Assembly: GCF_016103465.1 (NCBI RefSeq)
Contig: NZ_JAEEAP010000014.1
Coordinates: 1 to 49,275, forward strand
Length of the DNA: 49,275 nucleotides
Reading direction: 5' to 3'
Source: Streptomyces sabulosicollis
GTDB lineage: Bacteria; Actinomycetota; Actinomycetes; Streptomycetales; Streptomycetaceae
Shown: positions 17,592 through 26,962 of the stretch, piece by piece
Position numbering within the stretch: the first letter of the stretch is position 1
Layout of the letters: every line of letters starts with the position of its first letter
The notes under the pieces: model-generated
Databases searched by the model: none
Seen by the model: only the letters and a program-made list of their open reading frames with translations
What the model was told of the DNA's origin: nothing
Translations under genes and position numbers: made by a program

Positions 17592-18455
17592 TCATGCGTC
17601 GTACACGTAGAACCCCCGGCCGCTCTTGCGGCCCAGATGGCCCGCGGCGACCATGCGCCGCAGCAGCGGAGGAGCGGCGTACAGCGGCTCCTTGAACTCC
17701 TCGTACATCGACTCGGCGACGGCCTGGGCCGTGTCCAGGCCGATCAGGTCGAGCAGCCGCAGCGGACCCATCGGATGTGCGCAGCCGAGCTCCATGCCGC
17801 TGTCGACGTCCTCGGCGCGCGCCGTTCCGGACTCCACCATGCGGACCGCGGAGAGCAGGTACGGCACCAGCAGGGCGTTGACCACGAAGCCCGATCGGTC
17901 GGGCGCCTGGATGACGGTCCGGCCCAGCTGTTCGGCGGCGAAGTCGCGGGCTCGGGCCAGGGTCTCGGCGCCGGTGGTCAGGGCGGGGATCACCTCGACC
18001 AGCTTCTGCACCGGTACCGGGTTGAAGAAGTGCAGCCCCACGACGCGGGAGGCCCGGCCGGTGGCCACGGCGAGGTCGACGACGGGGATCGAGGACGTGT
18101 TGGTGGCGAGGACGGCCTCCGGATCGCTGACCACCTTGTCCAGCTGGCGGAAGACCTCCAGCTTCACCTCCCGGCTCTCGGCGACGGCCTCGACGACGAA
18201 CTGCCGGTCGGCCAGCTCGCTCAGATCGTGGGTGAAGGTGAGCCGGGTCACGGCCCGGTCGCGGTCGGCCTCGGTGAGTTTGCCGCGCCGCAGCCCGCGG
18301 TCGAGGGACGCGGTGACGCGGTCGCGGCCGGCGGCGGCCAGCTCGGGGGTCGATTCGGCGACGGTCACATCGAGACCGCGCAGGGCGGCGACCTCGGCGA
18401 CGCCGGAGCCCATGAGGCCGCAGCCGACGATGCCGAGACGGGAGATGCCGGGCAT
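17592..18455 (-). CDS. 3-hydroxyacyl-CoA dehydrogenase (3-hydroxybutyryl-CoA dehydrogenase type)
   Basis: A 287-residue stand-alone 3-hydroxyacyl-CoA dehydrogenase, the normal length for FadB2/Hbd enzymes. The NAD-binding loop GIVGCGLMGSGVAE is at the N-terminus. TNTSSIPV and the catalytic-His segment VVGLHFFNPVPVQKLVEV are in the middle. The C-terminal helical domain carries GFVVNALLVPYL and ends in GRKSGRGFYVYDA. The ATG at 18455 follows AAGGAAGG; upstream in-frame codons are in repeat DNA. It oxidises a 3-hydroxyacyl-CoA made by the crotonases of the island. It is divergent from the large rightward operon and shares a region with three operator-like sites. Confidence 0.92.
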   Translation of the reverse strand: MPGISRLGIVGCGLMGSGVAEVAALRGLDVTVAESTPELAAAGRDRVTASLDRGLRRGKLTEADRDRAVTRLTFTHDLSELADRQFVVEAVAESREVKLEVFRQLDKVVSDPEAVLATNTSSIPVVDLAVATGRASRVVGLHFFNPVPVQKLVEVIPALTTGAETLARARDFAAEQLGRTVIQAPDRSGFVVNALLVPYLLSAVRMVESGTARAEDVDSGMELGCAHPMGPLRLLDLIGLDTAQAVAESMYEEFKEPLYAAPPLLRRMVAAGHLGRKSGRGFYVYDA

Positions 18456-18464
18456 GAAGGTCCT

Positions 18465-18495
18465 TCCTTGGCGTTCTTTGGCGTTCCTTGGCGTC
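18465..18495. repeat. Short 10-bp direct repeats
   Basis: GCGTTCTTTG at 18471-18480 and GCGTTCCTTG at 18481-18490 are preceded by a related unit and followed by a partial one. They fall in the 5' leader of the leftward 3-hydroxyacyl-CoA dehydrogenase gene, next to its ribosome-binding site. Significance is unknown. Confidence 0.5.
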
Positions 18496-18533
18496 GGGAC
18501 GGCGGAGGGGCCGGCGCGAGGCGCGCGGTCATC

Positions 18534-18548
18534 TTGAACCGAAGTAGG
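18534..18548. promoter_or_regulatory. Operator-like site E
   Basis: TTGAACCGAAGTAGG is the copy nearest to the leftward 3-hydroxyacyl-CoA dehydrogenase gene (79 bp upstream). It matches the left part of site I and the reverse complement of site C, but its right half is degenerate. Confidence 0.4.
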
Positions 18549-18567
18549 TATGCTCATCAAGAGCGGG

Positions 18568-18585
18568 ACTGAATCGGATTCGATT
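18568..18585. promoter_or_regulatory. Operator-like site F
   Basis: ACTGAATCGGATTCGATT contains the perfect dyad GAATC-G-GATTC (18571-18581). It sits midway in the divergent region and is most like site A. It may be bound by the same regulator in an expanded form. Confidence 0.4.
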
Positions 18586-18600
18586 GCCTGGATCGGGGGG

Positions 18601-18606
18601 TTGACA
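18601..18606 (+). promoter_or_regulatory. Possible -35 element of the large operon
   Basis: TTGACA is a perfect -35 consensus 61 bp upstream of the enoyl-CoA hydratase ribosome-binding region. The best downstream -10 candidate, TGTAAT at 18631-18636, gives a long 24-bp spacing, so this promoter is uncertain. Operator-like site G begins at the end of that -10. Confidence 0.3.
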
Positions 18607-18635
18607 AGAGGCCGCCCGAACTCCCAGAGTTGTAA

Positions 18636-18652
18636 TGAATTCAGTTCAGTTG
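18636..18652. promoter_or_regulatory. Operator-like site G
   Basis: TGAATTCAGTTCAGTTG contains two overlapping TCAGT half-sites and lies 15 bp before the enoyl-CoA hydratase ATG, just upstream of the GAAGGGG ribosome-binding site. A protein bound here would block the promoter or start of the ten-gene rightward operon. Confidence 0.5.
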
Positions 18653-18666
18653 CGAAGGGGTGAGGG

Positions 18667-19455
18667 ATGGCAGTGGAAGACGAGATCCAGTTCGAGCGCG
18701 ACGGTCACGTCGCCCGGGTCTGGCTCAACCGTCCGTGGAAGAAGAACTGCGTCACGGTGCCGATCCTGGACCGGCTCGACGAGATCATCACCGAGGTGGA
18801 CGAGGACCCCGGCCTCCGGGTCCTGGTGGTGCGCGGCCGTGGCGGCACCTTCTGCTCGGGCTTCGACCTCGACAGCCTGAAGGCCGACTTCGTGGGCAAG
18901 TCGAACGCGATCGACGTCGCGGTGAAGTCCGCGAAGGTGTGCGACCGCCTGTACTCGATGAAGACTCCGTCGGTCGCGGTCCTGGAGGGCCATGTCACCG
19001 CCGGCGGCTTCGAGATCATGATCTCCTGCGACTTCGCCATCTCCGCCGACGACGCGAAGATCGGCGACTTCCACATCCGCCGTGCGCTGTTCGGCGGGGC
19101 AGGTCCGATCTACCGGGTGCCACGCATGATCGGCATCCGTAAGACCAAGGAGCTGATGCTCACCGGCAAGCTCCTCTCCGGTGTCGAGGCCGCCGAGTTC
19201 GGGCTGATCAACAAGTCGGCCCCGGCCGACGAACTGGACGCCACCGTCGATGAGTTCATCGGCCACCTCGCCGACAAGAGCCCCTTCACCATGTGGCTCA
19301 CGAAGATGACCATCGACCGCAGCCTGGACGCCGACACCCAGTCGCTGATGGTGATGGAGCACCTCGCCGTGGGCGTGGCGCTCAACTCCGAGGACGCCAG
19401 CGAGGGCGTGTCCGCCTTCCTGGAGAAGCGCGAACCCAAGTGGCAGGGGCGCTGA
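18667..19455 (+). CDS. Enoyl-CoA hydratase/isomerase (crotonase) family protein
   Basis: A 262-residue crotonase. The oxyanion-hole block GRGGTFCSGFDLDSL lies near residue 60, and the second block TAGGFEIMISCDFAISADDA carries the first catalytic Glu (GGFE). At the position of the second catalytic Glu of hydratases (PE in ordinary family members) the sequence reads FH, inside GDFHIRRALFGGAG. It may therefore be an isomerase, hydrolase or retro-aldol crotonase rather than a plain hydratase. The ATG is preceded by GAAGGGG. It is the first gene of the large rightward operon and is followed after 5 bp by the DUF35 gene. Confidence 0.85.
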   Translation: MAVEDEIQFERDGHVARVWLNRPWKKNCVTVPILDRLDEIITEVDEDPGLRVLVVRGRGGTFCSGFDLDSLKADFVGKSNAIDVAVKSAKVCDRLYSMKTPSVAVLEGHVTAGGFEIMISCDFAISADDAKIGDFHIRRALFGGAGPIYRVPRMIGIRKTKELMLTGKLLSGVEAAEFGLINKSAPADELDATVDEFIGHLADKSPFTMWLTKMTIDRSLDADTQSLMVMEHLAVGVALNSEDASEGVSAFLEKREPKWQGR

Positions 19456-19460
19456 GCCGG

Positions 19461-19841
19461 ATGACCACGGATCCGCGGAGCCAGGCCGCCCCCGGGCTCC
19501 AGGGCGCACGCTGCTCCGGCTGCTCGGTGACGGTCTACCCCGCGGACGACGCCTGCCCGCGCTGCGGAGGGCCGGCCGCTCCGGTGGCCCTCCCGGGCAC
19601 GGGAACGCTGTGGACCTGGACGGTGCAGCGGTACGCCCCCAAGTCGCCGCCGTACCAGCCCCCGCCCGGAGGCTTCGTGCCGTTCGCCCTGGGCTACGTC
19701 GAGCTGGGGGACGTGCGGGTGGCCGCCGTCCTCGACGTCGACGACCTCGATGACGTCCGCATCGGCATGCCCCTCTCCGTGACCGCGGGCCCCGGGGTGC
19801 CCCGGGCCAGGCCCACGACCCCGGGTGAGGAGGACTCATGA
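19461..19841 (+). CDS. Zn-ribbon/OB-fold (DUF35) protein
   Basis: A 126-residue DUF35 protein with an N-terminal rubredoxin-like zinc ribbon (Cys18, Cys21, Cys32, Cys35) followed by an OB-fold: GTGTLWTWTVQRY, then PFALGYVELGDVRVAAVLD. DUF35 proteins act as obligate partners of thiolase-fold enzymes or hydratases, helping acyl-CoA binding. This one overlaps the thiolase start by 4 bp (ATGA), which strongly suggests a stoichiometric complex with it. In steroid side-chain degradation, analogous pairs form aldolases. Function here is inferred from that pairing. Confidence 0.87.
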   Translation: MTTDPRSQAAPGLQGARCSGCSVTVYPADDACPRCGGPAAPVALPGTGTLWTWTVQRYAPKSPPYQPPPGGFVPFALGYVELGDVRVAAVLDVDDLDDVRIGMPLSVTAGPGVPRARPTTPGEEDS

Positions 19842-20986
19842 GCGGTACCGACGTCCTGATCTGCGGCGCCGGACGCACCCCGTTCGGCCGGTCGGAGGCG
19901 ACCGGCCGGCAGCTGGCCATCGCCGCGGTGAACGCCGCGCTGGCAGACGCCGGGATCGGGTGGTCCCGGGTGGGCGCCGCGTTCGGCGGCAGCGACAGCG
20001 CGGGTCTCGCGGACACCCTGGTGGCCCAACTCGGCCTGTCCGGGCTGCCGTTCGTCAACGTCAAGAACGGCTGCGCCACCGGTGGCAGCGCGCTGGTCTC
20101 CGCCGTGAACGCGATCCGCTCCGGCATGGCGGACGTGGTCCTCGCCGTCGGCTTCGACAAACACCCGCGTGGCGCCTTCGACCCCAGGCCCGAGGACTGG
20201 GGCCTGGGAGCGGAGTACGGCAGCGACGGGCTGATGGTGACCACCCAGTTCTTCGGCATGAAGATCCGGCGCTATATGCACGACCACGGCATCACCCCGC
20301 GGACCCTCGCCCTGGTCGCCGAGAAGGCGTACCGCAACGGTGTCCTGACCCCCGGGGCGTGGCGCCGCAAAGCCCTGTCCGCCGGGGAGATTCTCGAGTC
20401 CGGCATGGTCAGCGACCCGCTGACCCGCTATATGTTCTGCTCCCCGGGAGCGGGCGCGGCGGCGCTGGTCCTCTGCTCGCCGGAGGCCGCCCGCGCGATG
20501 GACGGGCAGCCGGTCACCCTGCGCTCGGCGGCCGTGCGCACCCGGCGCTTCGGCTCGTTCGAGGTGTTCAGCCCATGGATACCCGGGGGCGCGCTGACCA
20601 GCGTCAGCCGCGATGCCTCGGCCGCCGCCTTCGAGGAGGCGGGGCTCGGCCCCGGCGACGTCGACGTCTGTCAGCTGCAGGACACCGAGAGCGGCGCCGA
20701 GGTGATGCACATGGCCGAGTGCGGGTTCTGCGAGGACGGCGAGCAGGAGCGGCTCGTCGCCTCCGGTGCCACCGGAATCGGCGGGACGCTGCCGGTCAAC
20801 ACCGACGGCGGCTGCATCGCCAACGGCGAACCCATCGGCGCCTCGGGGCTGCGCCAGGTGTACGAGGTCGTCCAGCAGTTGCGCGGACGGTCCGGTGAAC
20901 ACCAGGTCCCGGGCGACCCCAGGATCGGCTTCACCCATGTGTACGGCGCCCCCGGAGTGAGCGCCTGCACGGTCCTGTCCCGTTGA
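19838..20986 (+). CDS. Thiolase family protein (SCP-x/acetyl-CoA acyltransferase type)
   Basis: A 382-residue thiolase-fold protein. The nucleophilic Cys is at residue 79 in VKNGCATGGSAL. The C-terminal block reads NTDGGCIANGEPIGASGL, where the usual GHPxGxxG catalytic His is replaced by Glu, and a Cys-containing GAPGVSAC loop is near the end. The missing His suggests it might not be a conventional thiolase and could act with the DUF35 partner as a thiolase-like aldolase or modified acyltransferase. The start is coupled to the DUF35 gene by a 4-bp overlap. It is expected to perform carbon-carbon cleavage at the end of the pathway. Confidence 0.85.
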   Translation: MSGTDVLICGAGRTPFGRSEATGRQLAIAAVNAALADAGIGWSRVGAAFGGSDSAGLADTLVAQLGLSGLPFVNVKNGCATGGSALVSAVNAIRSGMADVVLAVGFDKHPRGAFDPRPEDWGLGAEYGSDGLMVTTQFFGMKIRRYMHDHGITPRTLALVAEKAYRNGVLTPGAWRRKALSAGEILESGMVSDPLTRYMFCSPGAGAAALVLCSPEAARAMDGQPVTLRSAAVRTRRFGSFEVFSPWIPGGALTSVSRDASAAAFEEAGLGPGDVDVCQLQDTESGAEVMHMAECGFCEDGEQERLVASGATGIGGTLPVNTDGGCIANGEPIGASGLRQVYEVVQQLRGRSGEHQVPGDPRIGFTHVYGAPGVSACTVLSR

Positions 20987-21030
20987 AGCGGTCCGCGGAA
21001 CGGCCCGCCGATCGTCAGGTGGAGGAAGAG

Positions 21031-22233
21031 ATGAGCGATATCCCGGGACCCGAGGAGTTCCGCGACCGGGCCCGGCGGTGGCTCGCCGGTGTGGCCCGGC
21101 CCCGCGCCGCCGACGGGGAGTGGGGCAGCGGCTCCGACTCCGTCGCCGTGTTCGACAACTGGACCGAGGAGCAGGAACGCGAGCACACCGCCCGGGTCCA
21201 GGAGTGGGAACGCACCCGCTACGACGCGGGCTGGTCCGCGTTCAACTGGCCGGAGGAGTACGGAGGAAGGGGGCTGCCCGCGTACTACGAGCAGCTCTAC
21301 CGCGGCGAGGAGGCGGCCTTCGACGTACCCCACCGCCCCGAGATCTTCCCCGTGACGCAGGCGCTCGTCGCCCCCGCGATCGGCCTCTGGGGGACCGAGG
21401 AGCAGAAGAGCCGTTGGCTCGTGCCCCTGCTGCGCACCGACGAACTGGCCTGCCAGCTGTTCTCGGAGACCGAGGCCGGCTCCGACCTCGCCGCGGTGCG
21501 CACCAGAGCGGTGCGCGAGGGCGAGGGCTGGGTGCTGACCGGGCACAAGGTGTGGACCTCCGGGGCCCGCGTGGCGACCTGGGGCGTGGCGGTGTGCCGC
21601 ACCGATCCGGACGTCCGCAAGCACGCCGGTATCACCGTCTTCCTGGTCCGCATGGACGCGCCGGGCGTCACCGTGCGGCCCATCCGGCAGATGACCGGCG
21701 GCACCAGCTTCAACGAGGTCTACCTCGACGGTGTGCGGGTGCCCGACACCGACCGGCTCGGGCCGGTCGGCGAGGGCTGGCGGGTCACGCTCAGTGTGCT
21801 GGCCGCCGAGCGGCTCGACTCCGGCGGGCTCGGCCTGGACAACGCCGACCGGGCGCTGGACCTGGCCGCACACCTGCCGCGCCCCCTCACCGGCGGCGAA
21901 CGGCAGCGCGCCGCCGACCTCCACCTCCGCACCCTCGTCCAGCGGCTCATGGGGCTGCGGGTGACCGCGGCCCTCGTCGCCGGGCGCGAACCCGGCGCGG
22001 AGGCGTCGGTCGGCAAGCTGTACGCCACCGAGACCATGCGGCGCACCGGGGACCTGGTGTCCGAACTGCTGGGGCCGAGCCTGGTGGCGGACACGGGGGA
22101 GTGGGGCACCTACGCCTGGACCGAGCACCTGCTGGGCGCCCCCGGCTACAGCATCGCGGGCGGCACCGACGAGATCCAGCGGAACATCCTCGCCGAGCGC
22201 GTCCTCGGTCTGCCCAAGGAGCCCGTCCGATGA
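21031..22233 (+). CDS. Acyl-CoA dehydrogenase, FadE type
   Basis: A 400-residue acyl-CoA dehydrogenase with FNWPEEYGGRGLP, LFSETEAGSDLAAVRT and TGHKVWTSGA in the middle domain, and a C-terminal SIAGGTDEIQRNILAERVLG block. At the YEGT Glu position it has AGG, as is common in actinobacterial FadE proteins for bulky substrates whose base is elsewhere. The ATG at 21031 follows GGAGGAAGAG; the in-frame TTG at 20983 overlaps the thiolase stop and is less likely. It overlaps the kinase gene by 4 bp. It is the likely catalytic partner of the short ACAD at 16345. Confidence 0.86.
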   Translation: MSDIPGPEEFRDRARRWLAGVARPRAADGEWGSGSDSVAVFDNWTEEQEREHTARVQEWERTRYDAGWSAFNWPEEYGGRGLPAYYEQLYRGEEAAFDVPHRPEIFPVTQALVAPAIGLWGTEEQKSRWLVPLLRTDELACQLFSETEAGSDLAAVRTRAVREGEGWVLTGHKVWTSGARVATWGVAVCRTDPDVRKHAGITVFLVRMDAPGVTVRPIRQMTGGTSFNEVYLDGVRVPDTDRLGPVGEGWRVTLSVLAAERLDSGGLGLDNADRALDLAAHLPRPLTGGERQRAADLHLRTLVQRLMGLRVTAALVAGREPGAEASVGKLYATETMRRTGDLVSELLGPSLVADTGEWGTYAWTEHLLGAPGYSIAGGTDEIQRNILAERVLGLPKEPVR

Positions 22234-23204
22234 GCATGGCCACCGAGGTGCCGGAGCTGGCCGCCCGGGTGCGCGACCGGCTCGCCCGCCGCCACCCGGG
22301 CGCGCCGGTCGGGGAGCTGACGGTGCTGCCGGGCGGCCACTCGGGGCTGACCTACGACGTCACGGCGGGAGACGCCCGGTACGTCGTCAAGGCCGTGCCG
22401 CCGGGACAGCGGCCGGTCGGGCGCAACGACGTGCTGCGCCAGGCACGGGTGCTGGGCGCGCTGGCCGGATCCCCGGTGCCGGTACCGGGCGTCGTCGCCG
22501 TCGACGAGACGCAACCCGCCTGGTTCGCCATGGACTTCGCGGCCGGGGAGGCCGTCGAGCCGGTGCTGGACGACCACGAGGTGCCCGCCGCGACGGCCCG
22601 CGCCCGGATGCTGGAGATCGCATCCGTCCTGCGGCGCCTGCACGGCACCGAAGTGCACACGCCCGGACTCGACCCGCCCGCACCGCTCGACCCCTCCGGC
22701 GAGCTGGCGCGCTGGAGCCGCACCCTGCGTGCCGTGCCCACCGAACTGCGGCCCGGCGGGGAGGAGTTGCTGGTGCGTCTCGCCGATGGCGTACCAAGCG
22801 GCCTCCCGCCGGTGCTGCTGCACGGGGACTTCCGGCTCGGCAATGTGCTGTGCGCGGACGAGCGCGCGGTGGCCGTGGTCGACTGGGAGATCTGGAGCGT
22901 CGGCGACCCGCGCATCGACCTGGGCTGGTTCCTGCTCTTCGCCGACCACCGCAACTTCCCCCGGCTGGGACACCCCGTGCCCGGACTGCCCGGCGAGGCG
23001 GAACTGCTGGACACCTACGGCGACGGCGGGCCCGCGCTGCCCGCGATGGACTGGTTCCGGGCACTCGGCCGCATGAAGATGGCCGCGATCATGGGCCATA
23101 ACCTCCGCCGGCACCGCGAGGGCAAGCACCACGACCCGGACCAGGAACGCCTGCCGCCCACCATCGCCGCGATGATCCGCACCGCCCGCGACATCCTCGG
23201 CTGA
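22230..23204 (+). CDS. APH-fold phosphotransferase, ACAD10/11-like kinase
   Basis: A 324-residue APH/choline-kinase-fold protein. The nucleotide loop LPGGHSGLTYDV is at residues 33-44, the catalytic loop HGDFRLGN at 198-205 and the metal-binding VVDWE at 216-220. The ATG overlaps the upstream ACAD stop by 4 bp and a second ACAD follows after 37 bp. That downstream ACAD has the ACAD10/11 signature, so this is the second kinase-ACAD pair of the island. It probably phosphorylates a hydroxyacyl-CoA (4-OH or similar). An antibiotic-resistance role is unlikely in this setting. Confidence 0.85.
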   Translation: MSMATEVPELAARVRDRLARRHPGAPVGELTVLPGGHSGLTYDVTAGDARYVVKAVPPGQRPVGRNDVLRQARVLGALAGSPVPVPGVVAVDETQPAWFAMDFAAGEAVEPVLDDHEVPAATARARMLEIASVLRRLHGTEVHTPGLDPPAPLDPSGELARWSRTLRAVPTELRPGGEELLVRLADGVPSGLPPVLLHGDFRLGNVLCADERAVAVVDWEIWSVGDPRIDLGWFLLFADHRNFPRLGHPVPGLPGEAELLDTYGDGGPALPAMDWFRALGRMKMAAIMGHNLRRHREGKHHDPDQERLPPTIAAMIRTARDILG

Positions 23205-23241
23205 CCCGGCAGCGGTACGCCCCCACCGAACAGGAGCACTC

Positions 23242-24497
<1,256 letters not shown>

Positions 24498-24501
<4 letters not shown>

Positions 24502-25274
24502 GCGGCAACAGCCTCGACGGCAAGGTGGCCGTCATCACCGGTGGATCCCGTGGCATCGGCCTCGGCATCGCCACCGCCTACCGGGCGGCCGGGGCACACG
24601 TGGTGATCGCGGCCCGTAAACCGGCCGGACTCGCCGAGGCGGGCGAGGAGTTGCTGCGCGTCAAGGGCGACGGCGACGTGCACACGGTGGTGGCGAACGC
24701 CGGTGAACCGGACCAGGCCCAACGGTGCGTCGAGGAGACCATGTCCCGCTTCGGCCGGGTCGACGTCCTCGTCAACAACGCGGCGACCAACCCGTACCAC
24801 GGCGATCTGCTCGACCTGGACCTGCCGCGCGCGGAGAAGACCGTCCGGGTCAACCAGTACGGCATGATCGCCTGGACCCGGTGCGCCTGGCGGGCCTGGA
24901 TGGCCGAGCACGGGGGAGCGGTGGTCAACATCGCCTCCGTCGGCGGGCTCGTCGTCGATCCGCACATCGGCTACTACAACGCCACCAAGGCCGCCATGCT
25001 GCACATGACCCGGCAGCTCGCCTACGAACTCGGGCCGCACGCCCGCGTCAACGCCATCGCCCCCGGGCTGATCAAGACCGAGCTGGCCCGGGCGGTGTGG
25101 GAGGTCCGTGAGCCGATCCTCACCGCCAAGCTGCCACTGCGGCGCCTCGGCACGGTGGCGGACGTGGCACACGCGGCGCTGTTCCTGGCCTCGGACGCCT
25201 CCTCCTGGATGACCGGCCAGACCCTGGTGCTCGACGGCGGCGCGACCGCCCTGCCGATCGGGGTGGAGGGATGA
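24498..25274 (+). CDS. SDR-family oxidoreductase
   Basis: A 258-residue classical SDR with TGGSRGIG near residue 14, VNNAA, VNIASVGG and the catalytic YYNATK pair. It starts with GTG in a GTGA overlap with the upstream ACAD and overlaps the next SDR by ATGA, so it is translationally coupled on both sides. The C-terminal MTGQTLVLDGG is typical. It likely interconverts a hydroxyl/keto group of a pathway intermediate. Substrate is unknown. Confidence 0.87.
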
Positions 25275-26062
25275 CCGCGCCACCGAACCCGTACCGGTCC
25301 GCCGCCGAGCTGTTCTCGCTCCGGGGCAGGACGGCCCTGGTCACCGGCGCGTCCGCGGGGCTCGGCGCACGCTTCGCGGCCGTCCTCGCGCAGGCCGGGG
25401 CCACGGTGTTCGCCGCCGCCCGGCGCATCGACCGGCTGAACGCACTCGCCGACTCCGACACCCGCATCCACCCGGTCGCCTGCGATGTCTCGCTCGCCGC
25501 CGACCGCGCGCGGCTGGCCGGGACGGCGCTGGGCGCCACCGGCCGCATCGACATCCTGGTCAACAACGCGGCCACGTCCGGGGAGACCCGGGCCGAGGAC
25601 GAATCCGCGGACACCTTCGCCGAGGTCCTGGGCGTCAACCTCACCGCCCCCTTCCACCTGGCACGCCTGGTGGCGGAGGCACCCGCCGTGGACGGTGACC
25701 CGCCCCGGAGCGTCATCAACGTCTCCTCCATCCTCGGCCTGGTCACCGCCGCCCCTCTGGGCGGCGCGAGCTACGCGGCGTCCAAGGCCGGGCTGATCGG
25801 GCTGACCCGGGAGCTGGCCGGACAGTGGGGCCCGGGCGGAACCCGCGTCAACGCGCTCGCCCCGGGCTGGTTCCGCACCGAGATGACCGCGGACCTCTTC
25901 GGCGACGAGCGCTCCAGCCGCTGGGTCGAGCGCAACACCCTGCTGCGGCGCGGCGGCGCGGCCGATGAACTCGACGGCGCGCTGCTGTTCCTCGCCTCGG
26001 ACGCCTCCTCGTACTGCACCGGGCAGGTCCTGACCGTCGACGGCGGATGGACCGCGCGATGA
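25271..26062 (+). CDS. SDR-family oxidoreductase
   Basis: A 263-residue classical SDR with an N-terminal extension (about 20 residues) before TGASAGLG. It has VNNAA, INVSSILG and SYAASK as active-site blocks, and ends CTGQVLTVDGGWTAR. It is coupled by 4-bp overlaps to the SDR upstream and the crotonase downstream. Two adjacent SDRs in one operon suggest two successive redox steps or opposite stereochemistry. Specific function is not visible. Confidence 0.87.
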   Translation: MTAPPNPYRSAAELFSLRGRTALVTGASAGLGARFAAVLAQAGATVFAAARRIDRLNALADSDTRIHPVACDVSLAADRARLAGTALGATGRIDILVNNAATSGETRAEDESADTFAEVLGVNLTAPFHLARLVAEAPAVDGDPPRSVINVSSILGLVTAAPLGGASYAASKAGLIGLTRELAGQWGPGGTRVNALAPGWFRTEMTADLFGDERSSRWVERNTLLRRGGAADELDGALLFLASDASSYCTGQVLTVDGGWTAR

Positions 26063-26850
26063 GCGTCGGTATCGAGATCGACGACGGCCTGGCCCGCGTC
26101 ACCCTGCGCCGGGGCGAGGCGGGCAACGCCATCGGCCTGGACATGGCCCGCGGACTGCTGGACGCGGCGCGGGCCTGCGCCACCGCGTCCGTACGCGCCG
26201 TGCTGCTCACCGGCGAGGGGAAGTCCTTCTGCGTCGGCGGCGACCTCGGGGAGTTCTCCCGGCTCTCCGGAGAGCCACTGGAGCGGCACCTGATGGCGGT
26301 GACCGACGCGCTGCACGGCGCCCTGCGCACGTTCGCGGCGGGCGACGCGCCCGTGGTGGCCGCCGTGCGGGGAGCCGTCGCCGGCGCCGGCATCGGCCTG
26401 GCCGCGTCCGCCGATGTGACCCTGGCCGCCGACGACGCCTCGTTCACCACCGCCTACACCCGGATCGGCTACTCACCGGACGCCGGAGTGAGCTGGTTCC
26501 TGCCCCGCCTCGTCGGCCCCAAGCGGGCCCTGGACCTGCTGCTGACCAACCGTCGCGTAGCGGCCGCGGAAGCCGAGGCGATCGGACTGGTGAGCCGGGT
26601 CGTCGCCGCCGACCGGCTGGCCGCCGAGGCCGTGCGCACGGCCGAGGCGCTGCGTGACGGACCCACCGCCGCCTTCGGCGCCACCCGCCGTCTCGTCGCC
26701 GCCGGGCAGACCGCGGACCTCGGCACCCACCTGGACCGCGAGGCCCGTGCGATCGCCGCCGCGGCCGCCTCCGCCACGGGCCGTGCGGGCGTCGCCGCGT
26801 TCCTGGACAAGCGGACACCCGATTTCACACGCGCCACCCCCAGCACCTGA
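26059..26850 (+). CDS. Enoyl-CoA hydratase/isomerase, PaaG-like
   Basis: A 263-residue crotonase with GEGKSFCVGGDLGEF as the oxyanion block and AGAGIGLAASADVTLAADDA as the second block. Neither hydratase Glu is present (GIGLA replaces GGCEL, and FTTAY replaces the PE site). TRIGYSPDAGVSWFLPRLVG keeps the Asp used by PaaG-type enoyl-CoA isomerases. It therefore more likely shifts a double bond than hydrates it. The ATG at 26059 gives a 4-bp overlap with the SDR; an ATG at 26047 is possible. It ends the long coupled operon. Confidence 0.85.
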   Translation: MSVGIEIDDGLARVTLRRGEAGNAIGLDMARGLLDAARACATASVRAVLLTGEGKSFCVGGDLGEFSRLSGEPLERHLMAVTDALHGALRTFAAGDAPVVAAVRGAVAGAGIGLAASADVTLAADDASFTTAYTRIGYSPDAGVSWFLPRLVGPKRALDLLLTNRRVAAAEAEAIGLVSRVVAADRLAAEAVRTAEALRDGPTAAFGATRRLVAAGQTADLGTHLDREARAIAAAAASATGRAGVAAFLDKRTPDFTRATPST

Positions 26851-26893
26851 ACTCCTCCCGAAACCCCATGGAACCCACCGAGTCGGGAGCTGA

Positions 26894-26924
26894 TTGGCAA
26901 CTGAGTTCACCTTGGGGCTACTCT
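26894..26924 (+). promoter_or_regulatory. Promoter of the TetR gene with embedded operator
   Basis: TTGGCA (26894-26899) and TACTCT (26919-26924) form a plausible -35/-10 pair with 19-bp spacing. Operator-like site H (GCAACTGAGTTCACC, 26897-26911) overlaps the -35 and fills the spacer, as expected for an autorepressed TetR gene. The start codon follows 39 bp later. Confidence 0.5.
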
Positions 26925-26962
26925 CGGGTACCGACACGGTGGGCTGAGCCAGGAGACGAGGC

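Noticed and set aside
22230-23204. Aminoglycoside resistance gene
   Set aside because: The APH fold is present, but placement between ACAD genes and the paired architecture indicate acyl-CoA metabolism.
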